Origin: Gracilimonas sp.
GTDB lineage: Bacteria; Bacteroidota; Rhodothermia; Balneolales; Balneolaceae
Assembly: GCA_022450045.1 (NCBI GenBank)
Contig: JAKURD010000003.1
Location: 1-64,000, forward strand
DNA: 64,000 bases
Direction: 5' to 3'
In this document: positions 58,778 to 64,000 of the stretch, piece by piece
How the letters are laid out: each line of letters begins with the position of its first letter
Numbering within the stretch: position 1 is the first letter of the stretch
Position numbers and translations under genes: made by a program
Notes under the pieces: model-generated
The model's input: the letters and a program-made list of their open reading frames with translations, nothing else
The model's database searches: none
What the model was told of the DNA's origin: nothing

Positions 58778-59063
58778 TTTTTTTAGTTCTCCTGATTATA
58801 CTACTCAATTTCACCATATTAAAGTTTTGAACATAGATTTATTGATTTTATCACTCTTTCATCTCATTCATCGAAGAAATAGCGCTGCTCATCGAAAAAA
58901 TTATTTTACGGCTTAAAAGTCACGTTTCTTAGTTCCGCATTCACAACTAATCATTTACATATAAATTTTGTAGAAGAGAATTCGGTAAAGATCGCTGATC
59001 AAATATTACCCGTTGGCAATTCTTACAAAGAGGATTTCATCCAAAAATATACCGCATAAAAAA
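58778..59063. other. gene-free stretch upstream of the asparaginase gene
   Basis: These bases contain the asparaginase promoter region on the minus strand. No gene with a supportable start and no repeat was recognised. A short open frame reading into yceI antisense is rejected. Confidence 0.3.
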
Positions 59064-59090
59064 AAGGCGACCGCTTTCAACGGTCGCCTT
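59064..59090 (-). terminator. rho-independent terminator of yceI-like gene
   Basis: AAGGCGACCG (59064-59073) pairs perfectly with CGGTCGCCTT (59081-59090) around a 7-base loop. On the minus strand it is followed by a run of eight T. It lies 31 bases past the stop codon of the YceI-like gene. Confidence 0.9.
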
Positions 59091-59120
59091 CTGTTTTCGG
59101 GGTACAAATATATGTGGGTA

Positions 59121-59660
59121 CTACGCTTCTTCAGCTACTTGCTCTACTACCTGAACGTTCATGTGCAGCTTCACATTATCGCCTACAACAATATTTCCAG
59201 CTTCTGTTACTGCATTCCATTTTAGGTTGAATTCTTTACGGTTGATGGTACCGTTGATCTCAAAACCAGCTTTGGTCTGTCCGTACGGATCGCCAACAGT
59301 TCCGCCATGAGTTACATCTAATGTCACTTCTTTGGTTACGTCGCGGATAGTTAAGTTTCCGGTAAGTTCGTAATCGTCGCCACTTGTATTCTTAAAAGAA
59401 GTGGACTCAAATTTCATTTTGGGAAATTTCTCAGCATTAAAGAAATCATCCGACTTAAGGTGTGTATCACGATCTTCCTGATTGGTGTCTATACTGTCGA
59501 TGTCTGCTTCAAACGTAACTTTTGCACCTTCAAACGAATCTCCCTCCGTTTCTACTGAACCGTTGAATGAACGAAAATATCCGGTAACCGTTGAGATTAC
59601 TAAGTGTTTAACTTTGAATTGTATTTCTGAATGAGTAGGGTCTATGTTCCAGGTTGCCAT
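59121..59660 (-). CDS. YceI-family lipid-binding protein
   Basis: A 179-residue protein of the YceI barrel family. Typical segments are WNIDPTHSEIQFKVKHLVIST, GYFRSFNGSVETEGDSFEGA, VTFEADIDSIDTNQEDRDTHLKS, FFNAEKFPKMKFEST and LTIRDVTKEVTLDVTHGGT. Most relatives have a signal peptide, but this sequence begins directly at MATWNIDP, so it is probably cytoplasmic. It may bind isoprenoid or fatty ligands. It stands alone, divergent from the DoxX gene, and ends in a strong terminator. Confidence 0.92.
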   Translation of the reverse strand: MATWNIDPTHSEIQFKVKHLVISTVTGYFRSFNGSVETEGDSFEGAKVTFEADIDSIDTNQEDRDTHLKSDDFFNAEKFPKMKFESTSFKNTSGDDYELTGNLTIRDVTKEVTLDVTHGGTVGDPYGQTKAGFEINGTINRKEFNLKWNAVTEAGNIVVGDNVKLHMNVQVVEQVAEEA

Positions 59661-59848
59661 AATGCAATTAATTTAGATTAGTATTAAATAGTTTAATGTT
59701 GAACTAAATATACAAACTTTTAACTTACCATTTCAATAGAAAGTTCCTATTGGCTCAATAACTTACATTGGTTTAACAAAAGGAGAAACAACTCCTGTTT
59801 TATTCCAAAAAAATTCTGTTATTAAATAAACCCAAATAATTAAAAGCC

Positions 59849-60265
59849 ATGATAAAGAAGTTACTCTCAACCAACATTTCCTCCCTTGTTAACACAAACC
59901 TAAGCATCCTTATACTACGCGTAGGTGCAGGGTTACTCATTTTAACCCACGGCTGGCCCAAATTATTGAAAGTTTTTAACGGTGATTTTTCATTTGGTGA
60001 TCCTATTGGCATTGGGGCAGCTGCTTCATTAGTACTGGCTGCTTTTGCTGAAGGTATTTGTGGTTTCTTGGTTACACTTGGGCTTGGCACTCGTTTTGCG
60101 TCCATTGTATTATCCATTAACATGTTTGTTGCTGTCTTTTTTGCACATGCAGCAGATCCATTTGGCACTAAAGAAAAAGCTCTCTTGTTTTTACTTCTTT
60201 TCTTAGTGATCACCCTGACCGGTGGCGGAAAGTATTCCTTAGACAAAAACGTCTTTGGCAAATAG
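59849..60265 (+). CDS. DoxX-family membrane protein
   Basis: A 138-residue membrane protein with four hydrophobic segments. Family features are NLSILILRVGAGLLILTHGW, the segment KVFNGDFSFGDPIGIGAAASLV, and LAAFAEGICGFLVTLGLGTRF. DoxX-type proteins have been linked with redox or oxidative-stress functions, although many members are uncharacterised. It is divergent from the YceI-like gene with 188 bases between. A hairpin terminator follows its stop codon. Confidence 0.88.
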   Translation: MIKKLLSTNISSLVNTNLSILILRVGAGLLILTHGWPKLLKVFNGDFSFGDPIGIGAAASLVLAAFAEGICGFLVTLGLGTRFASIVLSINMFVAVFFAHAADPFGTKEKALLFLLLFLVITLTGGGKYSLDKNVFGK

Positions 60266-60272
60266 TTTTTAA

Positions 60273-60308
60273 ATATCCCACGCTCATAAGGTTTGGGATA
60301 TATTTTTT
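60273..60308 (+). terminator. terminator after the DoxX gene
   Basis: ATATCCCA (60273-60280) pairs with TGGGATAT (60294-60301), followed by ATTTTTTA. About 10 bases after the stop codon. Confidence 0.75.
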
Positions 60309-60465
60309 ATTTACAATTTTTTAGTCATAGGAATCTGTGCGTAGTTCTGGAATAAAAGGGAAAAGTCTTGCTGATCAAAATATGACACGGCATCGATATG
60401 GAAGAGCACGGAATGACTATAACAGCCGTACAGTTATGTAAAATCTACAGCTTTATAGATTAAAT
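60309..60465. other. stretch between DoxX terminator and repeat copy D
   Basis: No gene, terminator or known repeat was found in these 157 bases. Confidence 0.3.
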
Positions 60466-60656
60466 TAACGTCAGTTCGAGATAAGAACTAAGGTAAAAGA
60501 ATAAAAATGGATACTTGTGGTCATTCCCGTGGAGACGAGAATCCAATGGTTGCTATTACTTCCGTATTCGCAACCTGCCAAACATAGGATTTCGTGCATT
60601 CGCCGCGAAATGCCCCTCCAACGTGTTCAACAGATGGTCTTTTCGAATTCACGTTA
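60466..60656 (+). repeat. MITE-like element, 191-bp type, copy D
   Basis: Very similar to the reverse complement of copy C (44845-45036). Terminal inverted repeats: TAACGTCAGTTCGA (60466-60479) and TTCGAATTCACGTTA (60642-60656). The inner ATTCCCGT hairpin and the GCATTCGCCGCGAAATG core are conserved with copies A-C. It sits 35 bases from the stop codon of the Fic gene. No open frame. Confidence 0.8.
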
Positions 60657-60691
60657 CATTATGAGTATACTTACATAAGAAGCAACTTAAA

Positions 60692-61828
60692 TCATTCTCT
60701 GAATTTCTTCAGGTAAGGATCAAATGAGTATGATCTATTCCTGCTCTGTCCAGTCCACTCCTTTAAAATACCGGCATCCTCAAAACTTTTCACAAGATCG
60801 CCCGCAGCTTTGGCACTTAAACCACATACCTTTTGGACCTTTTTAATTTCAACCACAGGTTGTCTAAATAAGTATTCGAGTAACGCAAATGCAGAATCAG
60901 TTCTTCGGCCCCAGTTTTCCTTTATCTGAACTTCCAATTCATTTTTTAACAATAGAATTGAACTTAAGGTGTTTGAGGCATCAATTGCGGTATCTCTAAT
61001 GCCAACTAAAAAGAACTTAATCCAGTGAGCCATGTCATTCTTTTCACGAACCCTCATCAGGTTATCATAGTAGGTTCCTTTGTGCTTTTCGAAGAATTTA
61101 GAAAGATAAAGCAGTGGTTTATCAAGGATACCATTACTGACCATATAAAGGGTAATAAGTAGCCTGCCAATTCTTCCGTTGCCATCCAAGAATGGGTGTA
61201 TTGTTTCAAATTGATAATGAACCATTCCAATTTTAATTAAGTCCGGAACATTTAGTTGATCATTATGAATGAACTTTTCAAGGTCACTCATTAGGTTATT
61301 TACATGTGGATGATCAGGTGGAATAAAAATGGCATCACTTAGTGATGCTCCACCAATCCAATTTTGAGTATTCCTAAATTCTCCAGGTTGTTTTCTTTCT
61401 CCTCGCACACCGTCCATTAATATCCTATGCGTATCGCATATCAATCTGGTTGATATAGGCAGGTTCTTTAATTCCTCAATGGCTGTATTCAATGCTCTTG
61501 TATAATTTTGGACTTCTTGCCAGTCATCTCTTCGTCCCGGAGCAACATCTTCTTCGTCAAGTAAAGCTTCATCAATATTTGTTTGAGTACCCTCTATTCT
61601 ACTTGAGACTACCGCCTCTGTCGTAACATGTAACAGGATGAATAAATCAATGTTTGGGACTAATCTTGCAAAGGAATTTAGCTCCCCAAGCTTCATGGAA
61701 GCTTCTTCCAGTAACTTATTTATTGATGCTTGCTCCCATTTCCATGGAAGATTGACAGGGTTGGGAAGGTAATATTCATAATCCCTGCCTGTACGGCTAC
61801 TGCCCCAGTCGTAAGTTTCTATATTCAT
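60692..61828 (-). CDS. Fic-domain protein with N-terminal regulatory domain and C-terminal winged helix
   Basis: About 378 residues from the ATG at 61828. The N-terminal Fic_N-type region shows PNPVNLPWKWEQASINKLLE and TEAVVSSRIEGTQTNIDEAL, whose SRIEGT stretch is the inhibitory helix motif (S/TxxxE(G/N)). The catalytic Fic motif is HPFLDGNGRIGRLL. The C-terminal 60 residues (KVQKVCGLSAKAAGDLVKSF) look like a winged helix. Such proteins AMPylate targets. The frame extends upstream to 61963, but those residues run through the operator-like repeat array, so the shorter start is preferred. Confidence 0.9.
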   Translation of the reverse strand: MNIETYDWGSSRTGRDYEYYLPNPVNLPWKWEQASINKLLEEASMKLGELNSFARLVPNIDLFILLHVTTEAVVSSRIEGTQTNIDEALLDEEDVAPGRRDDWQEVQNYTRALNTAIEELKNLPISTRLICDTHRILMDGVRGERKQPGEFRNTQNWIGGASLSDAIFIPPDHPHVNNLMSDLEKFIHNDQLNVPDLIKIGMVHYQFETIHPFLDGNGRIGRLLITLYMVSNGILDKPLLYLSKFFEKHKGTYYDNLMRVREKNDMAHWIKFFLVGIRDTAIDASNTLSSILLLKNELEVQIKENWGRRTDSAFALLEYLFRQPVVEIKKVQKVCGLSAKAAGDLVKSFEDAGILKEWTGQSRNRSYSFDPYLKKFRE

Positions 61829-61834
61829 CTTTAG

Positions 61835-61953
61835 TTTACTTTTAAAGTTTAAAGTAAAATATAAGATCTCTTTTTTTACTTTCCTATTATATGTTGGGAG
61901 TAATTTTACTTTTATGTGGATAAAGTAAAATTCAGAAACTTTAATTTTACTTT
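61835..61953 (-). promoter_or_regulatory. operator-like repeat array upstream of the Fic gene
   Basis: Six half-sites occur in 119 bases: TTTACTTT at 61835, 61875, 61905 and 61946, and the reverse form AAAGTAAA at 61851 and 61922. Two pairs are palindromic (61835-61858 and 61905-61929). This is the arrangement expected of binding sites for a dimeric repressor, possibly the winged helix of the Fic protein itself. No transcription factor gene is adjacent. Confidence 0.55.
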
Positions 61954-62010
61954 CGGGTGCCAAAGACCAAAAAAAGAAATTTTAAGGATGAAAGTAATAA
62001 CACGAAAAGT

Positions 62011-62054
62011 GTGCCCGAAAGGATTCGAACCCTCAGTCTTCTGATCCGAAGTCA
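62011..62054 (-). pseudogene. 3' half of a tRNA-Arg(UCG)-like gene (attachment-site scar)
   Basis: On the minus strand the sequence reads CTTCGGATCAGAAG, then GAGGGTTCGAATCC, ending TCGGGCAC. The anticodon loop CTTCGGA gives the anticodon TCG, and the T-arm TTCGAAT fits. Only the 3' half from about position 29 is present; the 5' half and acceptor partner are absent upstream. Such 3' tRNA halves mark sites where integrative elements recombined. The CCA end is not encoded here. Confidence 0.6.
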
Positions 62055-62235
62055 TGATAAATAATTGGGTTGAAGCAATTTAAAGGCTGGTTTTAACATT
62101 CATGCACCACTATATGTGTTTCATTGGGCTGGAAGAATATGAAAACAATTCATTTAATCATATGTTGCATCCTTCAAACTAAATTTGAAAATTCAATTAA
62201 ATATTTCAAATTGATCTATTTAAAAAATTATCACC

Positions 62236-62991
62236 ATGCGGAAAAATCATAAAATACTAGTTGTCGAAGATGATGATTTGATACGCACTTCCCTTTTAGA
62301 ACTTCTGGAACTTAGTGAGTTCAAGACTTTTTCTGCTGAAGAGGGACGCGAGGGTCTGGAGTTGGCAAAAAGAGAACTGCCTGATCTGATTATTACTGAT
62401 ATCATGATGCCGGTGATGAACGGGATGGAATTTTGCCGTAATGTGTTTCAGGATAATACGCTGGCGCATATTCCGATTATTATGCTGACGGCACGAGTGG
62501 CAGAAACCGACCGTATAGAAGGTCTGGAACATGGTGCCGTAGATTACCTGACTAAACCCTACAACTCCAAAGAGCTAATTCTGAAAGTTCGTAATCTGCT
62601 CAAGGCTCGCGAGCAATTCAAGAAGAAAAACTGGCAATATTTGCTAGCAATCTCTTTTGAGGATTCTGATTTAAGCGAAGATGAGCAGCTCCTCAAGTCA
62701 GTGTATGAGGGAATATCAAAGCAGATCGACCGGTTTGATTTCGGAGTTGGCGACTTGGCCGGTCAGCTAAACCTGAGCGAACGCAGCCTGTACCGAAGGG
62801 TCAAGGAGTTGACTGGTGTGCCCGTGGCGGAATTTATCCGTGAGATACGCTTGCAAAGAGCCCGCTCTCTTGTGGAGAATAAACAGGTAAAGACGATCTC
62901 GGAATTAGCCTATAAGGTAGGATTCAAAAGTCCCAAACATTTTTCAAGAGCATATAAAAAACGTTTTGGAGCATTTCCTAATCCTGGATAG
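62236..62991 (+). CDS. response regulator with receiver and AraC-type HTH domains
   Basis: A 251-residue protein. The receiver is seen as HKILVVEDDDLIRTSLLELL with acidic residues, DLIITDIMMPVMNGMEF containing the phospho-accepting Asp, and IPIIMLTARVAETDRIEG. The conserved Lys lies in VDYLTKPYNSKELI. A linker leads to the AraC-type domain: LAGQLNLSERSLYRRVKELTG and RSLVENKQVKTISELAYKVGFKSPKHFSRAYKKRFG. A sensor-like gene starts 160 bases downstream on the same strand, a likely partner. Confidence 0.92.
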   Translation: MRKNHKILVVEDDDLIRTSLLELLELSEFKTFSAEEGREGLELAKRELPDLIITDIMMPVMNGMEFCRNVFQDNTLAHIPIIMLTARVAETDRIEGLEHGAVDYLTKPYNSKELILKVRNLLKAREQFKKKNWQYLLAISFEDSDLSEDEQLLKSVYEGISKQIDRFDFGVGDLAGQLNLSERSLYRRVKELTGVPVAEFIREIRLQRARSLVENKQVKTISELAYKVGFKSPKHFSRAYKKRFGAFPNPG

Positions 62992-63151
62992 GAATTAGTC
63001 AGTCCAGCGCTTTTTTCCTTTACTTTACTTAGGCTGACAGGTAATATTGTAACTTTCTAATCTATTTGGCAGAAAAACACTCCTGTTTGGCAGATAAAAG
63101 ACCGGTTTTAGTTTGATCTTTATAGATGCAAAACTAAAAGAGTACCTTTTT

Positions 63152-64000
63152 ATGGAACACGTTTTAACAAAAGAACTGAAGAATGAAAAGTTGTATGAAC
63201 TGATGTTCATACAGCCCAATCAGGGTGTTATGTGCCTGGCACTGAACCAGCCCGTAACATGGGATGAGACCGTGGATAAGGAACGCACGCTTGACCATAT
63301 CTTTCATCATATGAGTGTACTGGATGTTAATGACGCCATGCTCAATATGATTGGGGTTAAGCGGAATAATTTTGTAGGCTCGACTCTTTTCCAAATCCAA
63401 CAAATGGGTATTCCACAAAATAAAAAACTTTGGATGAAGCTGCTGGACGAAGGATACCGCAACCGGGAAACCGAGATTGTATTGCTGGACGAGCAATCCC
63501 TTATCATGGACGGCAACAGCATCTGCATGTACGAGGAAGATGGCAGACTTGCGGGAGTTTTCATCATCCAGCAGGATGTGACAGAGCAAAAGAGATTGGA
63601 ACTAAGTGTAAAAAAACGGGATCGACTGCTGGTAGCTACAGCAAAGCTCAATACCCATCTGCTGCAGGAAGAGTCAACCGATAAAGCGATACCCAAAGCA
63701 CTTGAGATATTGGGAAATGCAACCGGCGTAGACCGTATTCATATATTTAAAAACCACGCCATGTCGGAGTCTGCTGGTATGTATTGTAGCCAGCAGTTTG
63801 AATGGACGAAAAAAGAGTTGGCTTTCCAGTCTGTTCATACCGAATTACAGAACCTACCCTTTCAAGAAAACCTTCCCCGTTGGGTCCGCCTCATGGAAAA
63901 AGGGAAAAGCATCAAGGGAGTTATAAAGGAGTTTCCGAAACGAGAACAAAGTTTGTTGGAGCCACTGAATATCCAATCGATTTTGGTGCTGCCGATCACC
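63152..64000 (+). CDS. PAS/GAF sensor protein, probable histidine kinase (cut by window edge)
   Basis: Open from the ATG at 63152 to the right edge, 283 codons. The first part (residues 1-140) reads like a PAS domain (DVNDAMLNMIGVKRNNFVGS, RDRLLVATAKLNTHLL later as linker, IFIIQQDVTEQKRLE-like PAC end). A GAF domain starts near residue 165 (STDKAIPKALEILGNATGVDRIHIF). The histidine kinase core would lie beyond the window. The neighbouring response regulator suggests a two-component pair, though the kinase domain is not seen. Confidence 0.75.
   Translation, partial: MEHVLTKELKNEKLYELMFIQPNQGVMCLALNQPVTWDETVDKERTLDHIFHHMSVLDVNDAMLNMIGVKRNNFVGSTLFQIQQMGIPQNKKLWMKLLDEGYRNRETEIVLLDEQSLIMDGNSICMYEEDGRLAGVFIIQQDVTEQKRLELSVKKRDRLLVATAKLNTHLLQEESTDKAIPKALEILGNATGVDRIHIFKNHAMSESAGMYCSQQFEWTKKELAFQSVHTELQNLPFQENLPRWVRLMEKGKSIKGVIKEFPKREQSLLEPLNIQSILVLPIT

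Noticed and set aside
59013..59225. Open frame of 70 codons overlapping the yceI terminator
   Set aside because: It crosses a strong terminator hairpin and runs antisense into yceI; no family match.
1..64000. CRISPR arrays
   Set aside because: No regularly spaced 25-40 base direct repeats were found; repeated words belong to the MITE-like elements, attC sites or the Fic operator array.

Overview
The window reads as chromosome of a Gram-negative, moderately AT-rich member of the Bacteroidota/Balneolota group (Balneola/Gracilimonas-like). This is inferred from family content: a DUF5687-type ABC permease, PadR plus FtsX/MacB permease, a DUF5117-type zinc protease, and a short-LID adenylate kinase. 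Several genes have TTG starts and weak Shine-Dalgarno sequences, and some upstream regions carry TAnnTTTG -7 elements. There are no rRNA genes and no complete tRNA gene.

Region 1 (1-2.3 kb) is accessory DNA. An IS110/IS1111-type transposase runs off the left edge. It is followed by three attC-like inverted-repeat sites (315-441, 1505-1594, 2201-2319) that delimit two gene cassettes. One carries a secreted amidohydrolase and the other a type II toxin-antitoxin pair. This looks like the end of a mobile or chromosomal integron array, or an integrase-less attC cluster (CALIN); no integrase gene is visible.

Region 2 (2.3-29 kb) is mostly core or housekeeping DNA: a PnuC-type transporter convergent with thiamine pyrophosphokinase, an NrnA-like DHH phosphoesterase, an HtrA-like lipoprotein protease, SerA, an amidoligase plus glutamine-amidohydrolase pair, Uup-like ABC-F, an exporter operon, fRMsr-like GAF protein, MarC, an alanine/glycine symporter, a VWA lipoprotein plus membrane protein operon, a large zinc protease, Aat, and an ECF sigma/anti-sigma/secreted protein operon.

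Region 3 (29-30.4 kb) is a small low-GC insertion with a decayed IS transposase and an HNH protein, flanked by 16-bp inverted repeats. Region 4 (30.4-35.2 kb) is the translation and protein-export operon ffh-rpsP-rimM-trmD-rplS, followed by adk. Its S16 protein has an exceptional acidic tail.

Region 5 (35-60 kb) holds DUF1499, ATP-grasp, DUF72, an S9 peptidase, PadR/FtsX, a truncated IS1595-type transposase, a SirB1-like protein, an arginine deiminase-like enzyme, an S2P protease, SmpB, MgtC/DUF4010, RNase P RNA, a GIY-YIG protein, a COG1579-like protein without its zinc ligands, a Nif3-like protein, YggS, two PspB-like small membrane proteins with a DivIVA-domain protein, PNP, a Ntn asparaginase, YceI and DoxX.

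Region 6 (60.3-64 kb) is accessory again. It has a Fic protein with an array of repeated operator half-sites, a 3' half of tRNA-Arg(UCG) that resembles an attachment-site scar, and an AraC-type response regulator followed by a PAS/GAF sensor cut by the window edge.

Four MITE-like elements with terminal inverted repeats are scattered between genes. There are two closely matching 179-bp copies (18928-19106 and 50761-50939) and two related copies of 191-192 bp (44845-45036 and 60466-60656). Two of the four abut stop codons. None contains a gene.
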